64,000 bases of DNA, taken from the NCBI GenBank assembly GCA_030267565.1, contig BRXU01000020.1:1241001-1305000 (forward strand). The letters run 5' to 3'. How positions within the stretch are numbered: the stretch's first letter is position 1; each line of letters begins with the position of its first letter. A program made the translations under genes and the position numbers. The stretch is from Pleodorina starrii. Lineage: Eukaryota > Chlorophyta > Chlorophyceae > Chlamydomonadales > Volvocaceae. The notes beneath the pieces are model-generated. The model was not told the DNA's origin. It saw only the letters and a list, made by a program, of their open reading frames with translations, and did not search any database. Positions 19,766 through 30,400 of the stretch are shown one piece after another.

Positions 19766-22700
19766 TTAGGCCGTGATCTCCACCGGGGCTGCGCACCGCA
19801 TTCGCTCCTCAACGACCGCTAGGATGGGGTGCTGCGGCCCCACTCTGTCCCAGCCGTGCCGGGGGGTCTCCAGCGCCGCGAACGAGCGCAAGCGCGCCCA
19901 GAAGTCCGTCACCGCGCGGGCGCGCGCCCGTTCCAGCGGCGAGGCTTCGGCTGCACCCCGCGCTGCTGCCGCTGCTGCCCCTACTGCTGCCGCCGCCGCT
20001 TCCCCCGCCGCCACCTCTCCGGCCCCTGCTTCCTGCGTCGGTGATTCACCCGCGGGGTGGTTCAGCGCGGGTCCCTCCTGCTGTGTTGTCCCTCCCTCCC
20101 GGGCGAAGAAGTCGGTGATGGCCCGCTGGCGCGGTCCCTGTCGCTGGGGCTGCTCTGGCTGGGGCTGCACCTGTTGCTGCTGCTGTTGCTGCTGCTGCCC
20201 CGTCGCTGCTGCGGCCCCATCCCGCCCCTGCCTTCGGGTTGCTGCTCGAAGGCAGCACCTTCCGACTTCCATGGCGGACAGCGCCGCTAGGGCGATCACG
20301 TCCCAGGGGGCCTGCTCACACCCAGGTGGCGCTTGGGCGAGCCAGAGTTGCTGCCGGGTGGTGGTGGCCCCCGCTGCTGCTTGGGGGGGTGGCAGGTGCC
20401 GGTCGATCTGCTCCCGAACGGCCCTCGCGACCGGGCATTCCCAGAAGTGGTGCAGTCGCGGGGAGCAGGGTCGGCCGGCATCGGCCTCCCCATAGGCCCC
20501 GCACCCGCACGCCTCAATGGGCACCCGGACCAGGTGTGTGTTGCCAGGCAGGGGTACGCCGTCCACCGCTAGGCGCCACATAGTCTCCTTGTTGTCGTTC
20601 TCCCAGCGCACTCCGGACCACAGGCGTGCCTGGGTTGCCCGGAAACGGCTGAGCTCGGCGGCGAGGTGGGGAGGCGCCTGGTTCTCCGGCGTGCTCAGGG
20701 CCTCCCGCACAAACTTGGTGACCAAAGCCACTCGCCGCTCGCTGGCCGGCCCGTCCTGTAGTTGTGTCGCCTGGCTGACCGTCAGGCGGCGGAGCGGCAC
20801 TGCGTCCGTTCCCCCGGGAAGGCGCCACCCCAGTCGCCCGACGATCATGGCCATCACCTGCGCGCAAACCGGCGGTGGCGGTGCCGGCGGTTGCTGTTGC
20901 TGCTGGAGTCCTTCCGCCTCCGCCTGCTGCCGCTGCTGCTGTAGCCTGGTCTCCACCACACCCGCTGCCTCCAGCCAGGCCGGGCTGATATCGTTATGCA
21001 AGGCCCCCAGAGCTGCACGGGCCGTTTCCTTGTCCTGCAGCTGGGCTGGGGTCGCGGCTGGGTCGAGGTGCTCCCGGGCCCACTCATGCCAGGCCGCTCC
21101 TTGGAGGGTGGTGGCTTGGCTGCCGTCCAGTGTCACCCATACCCGTACCAGGTCTCCTACCGTGCGCAGTTTCCTGCATGACGTTAGCCCCGCATGGTAT
21201 GCTTCCAGGCCCGGTCGACGGCTGACGGCCACGACGTTTGCGTCGTTGGCGGCGTTGGGTAGCAGCGGGTTGCCCCACAGCGCGGCCCCCCAGCACCAGT
21301 CGCCGGGCACCAGCGGAGATCTGCCAATGTCCTCCGGCGGTGGCAGGTGCCCCAGGGCCCCCACGATCCGGCTGATGTCGGCGGGCAGGTCGCTGCCGCC
21401 AAGCCAGGGCCCCGTGGCCCGGGCAGTTGTCAGGGCCCACGGCTGGAAAGCGGGGTGGACGAGCTCCAGGTAGGCGGACAGTGTGCGGATCCAAGGGTGT
21501 AGGACCCTGGCCTCACTGCCGGCTGCCACTGCCCCCCCGCCATCCCCGCCTGCCTCCGCGGCCGCCTCAGCTCCCACACCCCCTTCCCCATCTCCTGCCG
21601 TCGGCATAGCCTGCACCATGAAGCGTACGGCCCAGACCGCGTGGCGCGCGCGAATGTGTTGGGAGAGCGGTAGCAGGCCAAAGCCCCCGGCCGATGGGTG
21701 GCCGGCCAGGAGACTGCTGGGTATGCCGGTGAGGCGCTGGCCCCGGTCCTCTGGGCCCTGTCGCCGGTCGACTAGGCGGGCCGTCAGCCGCCCGATGTGG
21801 TTCAGCGTGCTGTCCGGGGGCGGCCCGCCGTGCTCCATGTGCCAGGTGACCGTTTGCAGGCCGTAGGCTGACGCAGCGGTGGCCCGGCCAAAGGCCGACA
21901 GCGGGAAGCGGGAGAGCCGCTGCATCCGCTTGTAGGCCCCCGCCAGCATCTTGGGCCAGTCGGGCTGCGGGGGGCTGGGCCGGTTGTCCACCGGCAAGTT
22001 CAGGGCTGTGGCGGTGGTGACCACTTTGAGCCCGCCAATGGTTTCCTGCTGCGGCTGGTGTTGCTGCTGCGGTGGCTGCGGCTGTTGCCTGCCCGCCGGT
22101 TGTGGTTGCTGCTGCGGGTTCTCGGCGCCCACCCTCAGAAGCTCTACTTTATCCAGATTGAGGCGTTGGCCTGATGCCCGGGCAAAGGTCTCCATGGCCT
22201 CCAGGAAGGATGGCACGGACTCCTCGCTCTCGAGCGCCACTTCGGTGTCGTCCGCGAACTGGCAGGCTGTGATGCGGTCTGGAGCACTGGGTAGTAGTCT
22301 GACTCCCACGTCTCGGCTCTGTAGCCAGCATAGCAGGGCCTGAGCGACAAAGAGGTATAGCAGGGGCGCAAGGGGGCACCCCTGCCGCACACCTGCCTCC
22401 ATCACGACCAGCCTCGATTTGAAGCCGTTGACCATGGCTCGTGCCTGCGTGTTGCTGAGTAGCAGCTGTACCCAGCTGCACAGCTGCGGGCCCGCCCCCA
22501 TCGTCTCCATTGCGGCCAGCAGGAAGCCACGGTCCACCGTGTCGTATGCCTTCGCGAAGTCCAGGAACGCCAGGAGGCCCCGGCGGTTCTGCTTGCGGAG
22601 GAGGTGGGATAGGTGGCGCAGGAACATCACGCTGGCCCCGATGAGTCGTTTGGGGAGGAAGGCCGATTGTTCGGGGGAGATGACGCTTCCCAGGGCTGGG

Positions 22701-24535
22701 CCCAGGCGGTTGGCCAGCACCTTGGCGAGCAGACGGTAGTCTGAGCACAGCAGCGTGATGGGGCGGTAGTTACCGGGCTGTTTGGGGTCGCCCTTCTTGT
22801 AGAGCACCGTGATAACGCCCTCAAGGAAACCGGCCGGCACCTGCTCCGTCATGCCAATGGCCGTGAATAGGCCGGCCATGGTGGGGCCAATGGCGGACCA
22901 GAACTTGCGGTACAGGTCGGCTGGGATGCCGTCCCATCCTGGTGCCTTGCCGGGCTGGCTCTTGACCAGCGCGACTCGCAGCTCTGCTGCTGTGATGGTT
23001 TTGGAGCCCAGCTGCTCATCCGCCTCAGTGGGGAGCCTGATGTTGGCCGCAGACAGCTGTGCTAGCACCGCCTGTCGAGCATCGGGGCTGACGAAAGTGG
23101 GTGTCCGGCAGATCTCGGCCCAGAAATCCGCTACGACCTGCGGCAGTTGTGCTGGATTGGTGACCAGGCGACCGGTGCGTGCTTGGAGCGCGACTGGGGC
23201 GGGCTGTTGCTCGGCCGTCTGGGCTTGCAGGAATGCTGTCAGGGCGGGGCCGGCCCGCTCACCCGCCCGGAGCCAATGGGCGCGTGTTTCTTCCGCTGCC
23301 TTGCGGCCGTCCTCTTGGTGTGCCCTGGCTAAGGCCGCCTGTGCCTCCGCTAATTGCTGCAGCGGCTGGGGTGCTGTGGGCGCTGCATCAACTGCCTGCT
23401 GGGCCAGCTGAACCGCTGTGAGTGCCTCCCGGGCACGGGTGCCGGGCCGCTGCCTGCGTTGCTGTGCTGCTTTGTTGAGCCGGTGGGCCAGGCTGGCGAG
23501 GCGGCGTTTGAAGCCCGGCCACCACGCGATCAGGCCTGCCGGATTGTTCTCGGCAGAGGGCGCCTCCGCGCACTGGCTGCGGATCCAGGCGTCCATGCTG
23601 GCTGCGAGGTCCTCGTGCCCCGTGAAGGCCAGGCGGGTGCGCCGGATGCCTGGGCCCCGCTCCTCACTCCGGCGTGGCAGCAGGTGCAGCACCGCGATCC
23701 TGTGGTCTGACGGTGTGTGGAAGGTGATGGCGGTGTGGCATATGTACGGCAGCATGGGTTGGTTGATGTAGATGCGGTCGAGGCGGGAGCCCCCCGGGAT
23801 GGGCGCGCGGTACAGGTGGGTGAAGTCACGGCGCTGGGGGTGGAGGTGTCGGTGGGTGTCAACCATGATGGGGCCCGCCTGCCGTCTCATGTCCGCTATC
23901 GGCCCGTCCCCTCGACGGCCCCCTGGGCCCGCTGACGAGTCCAGCTCCGGGTCCTCCACGAAGTTAAAGTCGCCCGCCCAGATGAGGGTGGTGTCGTTGT
24001 CTGCGGCTGCAACACGCGTCGCTGTGGCAGCGAGAATGTTGCTGAACAAAAGGCGTCGTGTATCCGCTGCCACTGCGGTGGAGCCCGTGGGAAGGTAGAT
24101 GTTGCAGATATGCAGGCGGTGGCCCCCCCAACGGAGCACACACTCGGTGAACCGGCCCCGCGCGCATGCTGGGAGGGTTGCGGCCGGTGGCGGCTCCAGG
24201 GCTGCCGTGAGCCCTTGCCGAACGAGGGTGAGGACCCCCGCCGTGTGGGTCGAGCCAGACCACGAGTACGCCGCTACACGCCAACCTTGGGTGTGCGCCT
24301 GCATCGCTGCATGGCGTAGGTCCCGCTCAAAGAGGCACTGGTGCTGGATGTTGGTATGGTGGGTCTCCTGTAGGCACACCACATCCAGACGCAGCTCTGC
24401 CCACTGCCGTACTGCTGCCTGCAGACGGTTCCCATGCGACGCCAGCAGCCCATGCATGTTGTGCGTGGCGATCCGGAGTGGGTGGCCGTGCACAGCGTTC
24501 CGCTGCTGGTTTCTTCCCGTCCCCCTGATTGGCAT
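19766..24535 (-). CDS. LINE ORF2: AP endonuclease + reverse transcriptase (1589 aa)
   Basis: The N-terminal AP-like endonuclease (residues ~20-290) shows LRIATHNMHGL, VVCLQETH, TLIWAGDFN, SRLDRIYIN and SDHRIAVL. The reverse transcriptase follows: KAPGWDGIPADLYRK, NYRPITLLCSDYRLLAKVLA, LLAFLDFAKAYDTVDRGFL, GVRQGCPLAPLLYLFVAQAL and the catalytic CQFADDTEVAL. The C-terminus has a zinc-finger-like CGCGAYG, then RLHHFWECPVARAV, and a Gln-rich, Ala-rich tail. No RNase H is evident. The layout fits the L1 clade. Its ATG follows the ORF1 stop codon directly and in the same frame. All catalytic motifs looked for are intact. Confidence 0.92.
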   Translation of the reverse strand: MPIRGTGRNQQRNAVHGHPLRIATHNMHGLLASHGNRLQAAVRQWAELRLDVVCLQETHHTNIQHQCLFERDLRHAAMQAHTQGWRVAAYSWSGSTHTAGVLTLVRQGLTAALEPPPAATLPACARGRFTECVLRWGGHRLHICNIYLPTGSTAVAADTRRLLFSNILAATATRVAAADNDTTLIWAGDFNFVEDPELDSSAGPGGRRGDGPIADMRRQAGPIMVDTHRHLHPQRRDFTHLYRAPIPGGSRLDRIYINQPMLPYICHTAITFHTPSDHRIAVLHLLPRRSEERGPGIRRTRLAFTGHEDLAASMDAWIRSQCAEAPSAENNPAGLIAWWPGFKRRLASLAHRLNKAAQQRRQRPGTRAREALTAVQLAQQAVDAAPTAPQPLQQLAEAQAALARAHQEDGRKAAEETRAHWLRAGERAGPALTAFLQAQTAEQQPAPVALQARTGRLVTNPAQLPQVVADFWAEICRTPTFVSPDARQAVLAQLSAANIRLPTEADEQLGSKTITAAELRVALVKSQPGKAPGWDGIPADLYRKFWSAIGPTMAGLFTAIGMTEQVPAGFLEGVITVLYKKGDPKQPGNYRPITLLCSDYRLLAKVLANRLGPALGSVISPEQSAFLPKRLIGASVMFLRHLSHLLRKQNRRGLLAFLDFAKAYDTVDRGFLLAAMETMGAGPQLCSWVQLLLSNTQARAMVNGFKSRLVVMEAGVRQGCPLAPLLYLFVAQALLCWLQSRDVGVRLLPSAPDRITACQFADDTEVALESEESVPSFLEAMETFARASGQRLNLDKVELLRVGAENPQQQPQPAGRQQPQPPQQQHQPQQETIGGLKVVTTATALNLPVDNRPSPPQPDWPKMLAGAYKRMQRLSRFPLSAFGRATAASAYGLQTVTWHMEHGGPPPDSTLNHIGRLTARLVDRRQGPEDRGQRLTGIPSSLLAGHPSAGGFGLLPLSQHIRARHAVWAVRFMVQAMPTAGDGEGGVGAEAAAEAGGDGGGAVAAGSEARVLHPWIRTLSAYLELVHPAFQPWALTTARATGPWLGGSDLPADISRIVGALGHLPPPEDIGRSPLVPGDWCWGAALWGNPLLPNAANDANVVAVSRRPGLEAYHAGLTSCRKLRTVGDLVRVWVTLDGSQATTLQGAAWHEWAREHLDPAATPAQLQDKETARAALGALHNDISPAWLEAAGVVETRLQQQRQQAEAEGLQQQQQPPAPPPPVCAQVMAMIVGRLGWRLPGGTDAVPLRRLTVSQATQLQDGPASERRVALVTKFVREALSTPENQAPPHLAAELSRFRATQARLWSGVRWENDNKETMWRLAVDGVPLPGNTHLVRVPIEACGCGAYGEADAGRPCSPRLHHFWECPVARAVREQIDRHLPPPQAAAGATTTRQQLWLAQAPPGCEQAPWDVIALAALSAMEVGRCCLRAATRRQGRDGAAAATGQQQQQQQQQVQPQPEQPQRQGPRQRAITDFFAREGGTTQQEGPALNHPAGESPTQEAGAGEVAAGEAAAAAVGAAAAAARGAAEASPLERARARAVTDFWARLRSFAALETPRHGWDRVGPQHPILAVVEERMRCAAPVEITA

Positions 24536-26728
24536 CTAGTTGGGGTGGGCCGCCTCCATGGCGGTGGGGGTGGGTTCTTCCTCCTCCTCGTCCTCCTGCC
24601 CTGATGCTGGCCCGTGGGCGCTCAGCTGCTGCCGACCTCGTTGGGCAACTTCCTGCTGGGTGTGGGGTTCGATGGCGGGCGGGTCTCCAGCCGTCATCTG
24701 CAGCTGCAGGCTGGGGATCTGCGATCCGTCCGACAGCTGGGCCTGGCTGCCGGTCGCCAGCATTGCGGTTAACTGTGCCGTGGCCTCCTCTGCTGCTTTC
24801 TGGGCCTTCCGCTCCTCCGTGTTCCTCCTGCGGGTCTCCAGGGCCTTCTGTGTTTGCGCCCTGTTCCGCTCGGCTCGCTCCGCTTCGGGCAGGTGCTCGA
24901 GCCGTCGCCGCTTCCGCTTTGGGGCCTCGGGGCCTGCCGGGCCCTGGTCGGGCTGTGTGCGTCCCTGCCGTGGCTGCTGCCTGGCTTTGCCCCCGGTAGG
25001 CTTTCGCCCGCTGCCTGCCCCCGTACGGCCTGCCGTGAACCAGAAGGCGGGGGCTGTAGCTGCTGCTGCGGCCGATGGTCCTCGCTCCTGCGGCACTGCT
25101 GCTACCGCTGCTGTTGACGTGTTGGCCGCCTCCATGCGGGTGTCGGCGTCCTGTCTCGCCGCCATGGAGTCGGCTTGTGCCTCCACTCCTTGTTGGGCTG
25201 CCGCCGCCGTGGGGTCCGGTTGTGGAGCCGAGGGCAGCTGCGGCTGTAGAGTCGGTGGCGGTGGTGGGTCCCGTATCCGTGGCTGGGCCTGCGGCGGCGG
25301 AGGGGTCGGCATCTGTTGCAGCTGGGCCTGCGCCGGTGACTGGGCCTGCAGCTGTGGGGCTGGTGGTGGCGGCGGCGCCCGCGGCGGCGGTGGGGCCTGC
25401 TGAGGCGGCGGGGCCCGCGGCGGGGATGGCGCCCGCAGTGGCGGCTGTATCCGCGGTGGCGGTGGGGCCTGCTGTGGCGGCGCGGCCTGCTGGGGGTCGG
25501 TCGTTGTACCACTCCTGGTCACGGTGACCGGTGGGGCCCTGGCTGCAGCAGCTGCCTGGTTTGCCCCCATGGGGGTGGGGAGCCTGGGGGCCGCGGCCGC
25601 CACTGCGGCCCATGTGCTGGCCCCGGCTGTGGTGACGGTGATGTTGGCTGATGCCGGAGGCGCGGGCGGGGGTGGGATGAATGGGGTCATGCCGGGCGTG
25701 GTGCCCGTACCCATGTGCTGCATTCCTGCTCCCACCTCGGGTTCCGGGCCCCATCTGGTTCGTTGTACGGTCGCTGCGTACGGTGGCGGCATCCTGCCCG
25801 AGGGGCCTGGCTGGGCTGGGGCGGCTGCGGGCTGGGGGGCTTGATGCTGCTGTCGCCACTGGTGCAGCTGCTGCATCTGCCGCGCCAGTTCCTTCCGTGG
25901 CGGCGGTTTACAGGGCATGATGAACGGCCCCTCCTGATCTTTTGGCGTCAGCCGGTACGCCTCCAACGTGCCGGACTGGGCCACCACGCCCGATCGGCCG
26001 AAGTCATACTGCGTTTCACGCGGTAGGCCGGGGGTACCCCGCGCCAGCTTGAATCGCCAGGTATCCGCCATCACGTTGGCCGCCGGCTCCTGGAATTCCG
26101 TCTTGTCCCAGGTGCGCCGCGGGGTTGAATAGGCCATGGCCAGGAACTCGGGGACGGCGCCAGGCTCTAGGCTGACGGGAATGCCCTTGATCTCCCACAC
26201 GGAGCGCTCCACCTTGTGCAGATTTGAAATGGGCAGCTGCACCTCCACTGCCGGGTCGCTGGGCAGGAGTCGGACTGATCCCAGCTGGAGGCGTCCCCGC
26301 CTGACTGCTGGTGAGGTGGCGAGCTGTGCCAGCCCGCCTTTCCTGAGCATCACGCTGATTTCTTGCATAGTGGTGCCGCTGGGGAGTTTGCGTTGGGGGC
26401 ACCTGCTGATGCGCGGCCCAAGCGCGGTCCCAGCCTCCTCGGGCGGTACCAGAACGCGTAACGTGCCCGTGAGGGCCTTGCCCAGCGGCCCAAACAGCTG
26501 GGCGTGAATGTCCGCGGGGTCGGAGCCGGGCGGCCAATTGACTTCGAACGTGACGACGTCCTGCTCGAGGAAGAGCTGGGCGCCCGCCGGAAGCCTTCCC
26601 TTCAATTCCTCGCTGTCAATATATTTCCTCTCGGCCTGGGGCCGCTGTGAGCGATTTGCTGGAGCTGCCTCCCGTCCATTTGAACGCTGTTGGGGCGCGG
26701 AGGTCCGCGCCCGTCCGTTTTCAGCCAT
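24536..26728 (-). CDS. LINE ORF1 protein (730 aa)
   Basis: First ORF of the L1-type element, starting at ATG 26728. Residues ~45-310 look globular (FLEQDVVTFEVNWPPGSDPA, GRLQLGSVRLLPSDPAVEVQ, ADTWRFKLARG). Residues ~330-560 are Pro/Gln/Ala-rich, and residues ~595-660 form a basic, probably coiled-coil region (KRKRRRLEHLPEAERAERNR). I see no CCHC knuckle. By position it should be the RNA-binding ORF1p of the RNP. It ends in TAG immediately followed by the ATG of ORF2 (TAGATG), so the downstream ORF is likely reached by reinitiation or occasional readthrough. Confidence 0.8.
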   Translation of the reverse strand: MAENGRARTSAPQQRSNGREAAPANRSQRPQAERKYIDSEELKGRLPAGAQLFLEQDVVTFEVNWPPGSDPADIHAQLFGPLGKALTGTLRVLVPPEEAGTALGPRISRCPQRKLPSGTTMQEISVMLRKGGLAQLATSPAVRRGRLQLGSVRLLPSDPAVEVQLPISNLHKVERSVWEIKGIPVSLEPGAVPEFLAMAYSTPRRTWDKTEFQEPAANVMADTWRFKLARGTPGLPRETQYDFGRSGVVAQSGTLEAYRLTPKDQEGPFIMPCKPPPRKELARQMQQLHQWRQQHQAPQPAAAPAQPGPSGRMPPPYAATVQRTRWGPEPEVGAGMQHMGTGTTPGMTPFIPPPPAPPASANITVTTAGASTWAAVAAAAPRLPTPMGANQAAAAARAPPVTVTRSGTTTDPQQAAPPQQAPPPPRIQPPLRAPSPPRAPPPQQAPPPPRAPPPPPAPQLQAQSPAQAQLQQMPTPPPPQAQPRIRDPPPPPTLQPQLPSAPQPDPTAAAAQQGVEAQADSMAARQDADTRMEAANTSTAAVAAVPQERGPSAAAAATAPAFWFTAGRTGAGSGRKPTGGKARQQPRQGRTQPDQGPAGPEAPKRKRRRLEHLPEAERAERNRAQTQKALETRRRNTEERKAQKAAEEATAQLTAMLATGSQAQLSDGSQIPSLQLQMTAGDPPAIEPHTQQEVAQRGRQQLSAHGPASGQEDEEEEEPTPTAMEAAHPN

Positions 26729-26829
26729 GATGGCTTATCCTATCTCAGCATTTTGTTTTACGATCGAGAAATTGTCGCGTTTGCCGCGGCCGAGAAGGTC
26801 GGCCAGGATGCGCTTAGTTGAGGCAAAAT

Positions 26830-27017
26830 AAGGAACCCACAAACTATAATTGAAAATCTTTCGGCCAGAGGTTGCAACATGGAGACGGGCACCGCGGTAT
26901 CTTTAAGGGCGTTATCTATGCGGGCGGACGCGTCGCGTCTCAAGATAGAAAACCAAAAAACTACATCGCACATATTCCGGCAACCATGTTTTGTATTATG
27001 GATCTTACTTATTGTTA
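26830..27017 (+). repeat. 188-bp direct repeat flanking the L1-type LINE, right copy
   Basis: Identical to 18359-18546. It restores continuity with the proximal SPK-A upstream region (TTTGTTAAAGCTTGACAG follows, as after the homologous SPK-B segment). Confidence 0.95.
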
Positions 27018-27310
27018 TTTGTTAAAGCTTGACAGTCATACATCAAAGCTTGTAATGGCGCAATGCATGGGAGCATAAAGATGACTCAGAGAAGCAGTAG
27101 CGGGTGCGTCGCCGCTGTGGATTATTATAATACAAGCACATAGATGCGATTTTTTCAAAATAGATGCTTTGCTGAAGCTGACGCTGCGCGGAAACCGCCC
27201 GACGTTGTCGTTTCTGTTGCGGACCTTCGTGACGGTTGGCGTCAGTACAGTGCATCTACGAAAGGAGTCTACGAATAAAGACCCCTTAAAAGCACTGGAG
27301 TTCCCATTCA

Positions 27311-27316
27311 TATAAA
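27311..27316 (+). promoter_or_regulatory. Candidate TATA box of SPK-A
   Basis: TATAAA, 138 bp before the SPK-A start codon, in sequence otherwise well conserved with SPK-B and SPK-D. Those have CATCCACACT in place of CATATAAACT, so they lack the box. Confidence 0.5.
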
Positions 27317-27453
27317 CTCTGGATGCAAACTTCGACAGTGTCTTAGGCTTCTTAGCTTGCACTTCTGGGCCATTTTGCCAGGATTGACTGCCAGGACACG
27401 TTTGAAGAAAACTCAGGCTACTCAGGGTGCTAGGGACAAGCTGCCAAGCCAAA

Positions 27454-30400
27454 ATGTCAAACAAAATGACGTTCATATTCATAATCGTTGCGGCATTGTG
27501 CATCGCTGGATCAGGTCGGTGCCTTCCCGGCCGCTCACATTGCCAGGGCTTGCGACCCGCCTCGCGATGCGAGCTACACGCCGACTCTCGCCTATCAATG
27601 CCTTTCATCCATGTCTTTATACTGAGGTTCAAGATTCTATCGATGGCGGTCAAATGCAGTTCCGCCCAAAACGACAACCATGCATGCCTGCTGGCGCCGC
27701 CGTTGCGACCGTTACCGTAATAATATCCTTAACAAAGCTGTTGCACCCGCACGCACGCATTTCCTTTATTACCGGCACAGGCGCCGAGGGTCCCGCCAAG
27801 GCCGGTCTGGCGCCAAAGACCAGCCTCAGCCCCAAGCCCGCCCACTCCCCTGAGCCAGCTGAGGCACCCAAGCCCGCTTTGAGCCCCAAGCCCGCTTTGG
27901 CACCGAAGCACGGGCTCCGTGCACTCCGTAAGTTGTACGACTCGCTGCGAGCGTTTTCGAGCAAGTTGCAGTTCCCATCATTGTCAACTTCATCACCGCG
28001 TGTATGTTTCTATGTCAGCCACAAACCGGCAATCTCATACAGTTTACTGGAGTAGACGAATAGGTTAGCCGGGTACTGCGCGCCTTCTGTGCCCTAGTTC
28101 GAAACGCGTTCAGAACGTCTGGGGACGGTGTCTTGCTCTCCGCTCCCCTCCGCTCCCGTTCGGGCAACTACATACCCAGTCACGTGCCGCCTGCTATGCG
28201 TGCGCGCCGCCGCCGGTGCCGCAGCTCCTCGCCTGCATGTCGACACATCCATGTAACACACACATACACACATACACATACACATGCACAACGAAATGTA
28301 CACACATACACATACCGTACTGACGCTTATGTTTTTATAGCCTAATTTTTTAGCGTCTTGAAAAGTTTGGAGAATATATTTTTAGAGCTTAATGTTTTTA
28401 GGCGGCTCAGGGGAGTTTTCGAACAAATCCTAACTTTTTAGCAAGCTTCGCTGAAGCATGTAACTTTTTAGTGAGCTCAATTACGAGTGCATTACGTCTG
28501 GTTGTGTGCTTGCTATTAAAGCAAATGGAAGCGCATCGTGGCTTTTAAACTTGTTTGCGATGCCGTACAGCACAAACCCGCCCAGACACCCGAGCGCCTC
28601 CTGCACCCCTCGACACCGCACATCCACCCGCCCCACACGTCCTGTCGAGCGCGCCCTGATCTTTTTAGCGGGCTTGGAATTACCCCATAAAAAACTTTTT
28701 AGGAAACTGGAGCAATTTCCAGGAACTCCTAATTATTTTAGGGAACCTCGCACAATTTCCGTGGACGGGTTTTATGCACCCAAATAATTATATAATTAAT
28801 AAAAACATTAGCGTCAGTACGGTACATCCAATCCCCGCCGCGCATGACACTCCACGTCGGCGCCTTAGCCCTTAGTCCACCTACGTACTCCTGGCTGCTT
28901 CTCTGTGTGTATTGTGTTATTCCATCCAGGTTTCCCGCAGCTCCGAAACCCCCGTAACAAGCCACGCGCTGATCCCACTGAATTCCTTTCCCCCGACCCT
29001 CGGATTGCGGTTGGCTGCGCTCCTCCTATCCTCCTGCCGTGCCGCCGCCAGCAGTGGGCGCGACCAAGCACGTGGAGAGCCCGGAGCCCAGCCACGGCCC
29101 CGAGCCGGCCGAGGCCGAGAGCCCCAAGCCCGCTGAGGAGGAGAACCCCAGGCCCGCTGATAGCCCCAAGCCCGCCAAGGGTTCCAAGTCTGGCGGCCGC
29201 TCCCTGCGTAAGTCGGCTAGCGTGCGTGGCAGGCGGGCGGGTGTGCCAGACATGCACGGTATATATGCAATTCACGTGGTCTGTCTATCTGCCTTCGCCC
29301 GGTGATAGATGATGGGGCCGCCATCCAAATCTGCAGCAGTTGTTAGATAGCCGACATGCATGCTCACAGGAGCAATGTATATGCGTATTGCTTGCATGTA
29401 TGGAGTGTCCGTCGGTGTGTTGTACGGATAGGTGGACGGTAATACGATACACATGTACGACAATGCAGTACACCACATACATACAATCCGAAGACACGCA
29501 CGCACCGCGCTAGCTGCCGCCCCCACCTTCACCCTATCTACCCTGCATTCCGCATTCTGAGCTCTCCATGATTTGAGGTCCATGATACGCACCGTACATC
29601 CGTCGTACGTGGTAGGCCTCCTTGCCCGTCTCAGCCGCCCGCCCGCCCACCTACCCATTGCATGCCCTCCCTTGCAGTGGGCGCGTCGAAGCATGCCAAG
29701 AGCCCCCTGCCCGCCAAGACCCACAAGCCCGCCAAGGGCCCCAAGCACGGCCGTTCGCTGCGTGAGTTGGGCACTCTCGGAGGGAGGTTGTGGGAGAAGG
29801 ATAGAAACCGATTGATGCACTCAGGTCCCTTGTGTCAGCCTGTGTGTTTGTGTATGTGTGTGTGTGGGGGGGGGGTCAGCTGCCATTGGTGCTGCCAGCA
29901 GTGATGCCGATCCGTCAACACTTCTAGCGAATAAGATCCACTATGTTCTTCCCTCGCCGTTGCAGTGAAAAAATAACATTAATTTACGGTAACACCATTG
30001 CATGCCGTTTGCAGTGTCCAAGCCCGCCAAGAGCCCCGAGCCCTCGGCCAAGAGCCACCAGCCCGCGGCCAAGAGCCCCCAGCCCGCGGCCAAGAGCCCC
30101 CAGCCCGCGGCCAAGAGCCCCCAGCCCTCGGCCAAGAGCCCCCAGCCCTCGGCCAAGAGCCCCCAGCCCTCGGCCAAGAGCCCCCAGCCCTCGGCCAAGA
30201 GCCCCCAGCCCTCGGCCAAGAGCCCCCAGCCCTCGGCTAAGAGCCCCCAGCCCTCGGAGAGCCCCAAGTCCGGCCGTTCGCTGCGTGAGTTGGGCACTCT
30301 CGGAGGGTTGGGACAATGGGAGAACGACCCGTGTGGGAGAAAGACATGTGTATGTGGGGGGGGGGGGCCGGAGGAGGGGGGCTGCCACCGGTGATGCCGA

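Larger units (their letters stand above)
18547..26829 (-). mobile_element. Apparently full-length L1-type non-LTR retrotransposon
   Basis: The 8283-bp insert on the minus strand comprises a 101-bp 5' UTR (26829-26729), ORF1, ORF2 and a 1219-bp 3' UTR (19765-18547). There is no poly-A tail; the 3' end reads ...GTGTAACACCCGT. A second, solo copy of this 3' UTR at 40778-41450 ends at the same ACGGGTG, confirming the boundary. Both ORFs are open and the flanking repeats are identical, so the insertion is young and may still be competent. Confidence 0.9.

Noticed and set aside
19773..20495. Plus-strand ORFs opposite LINE ORF2 (also 20517-21473, 22809-23411)
   Set aside because: Shadows of the endonuclease/RT frame; no independent support.
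24327..25859. 510-codon minus-strand ORF overlapping LINE ORF1
   Set aside because: Alternative frame over the Pro/Gln-rich part of ORF1; no domain and overlaps the ORF1/ORF2 junction.
26758..26973. Minus-strand reading of the SPK flank resembling the end of an RT (SARIDNAL...)
   Set aside because: The similarity to LINE sequence is a few residues and is explained by readthrough of the LINE into the host flank at 55348-55402.
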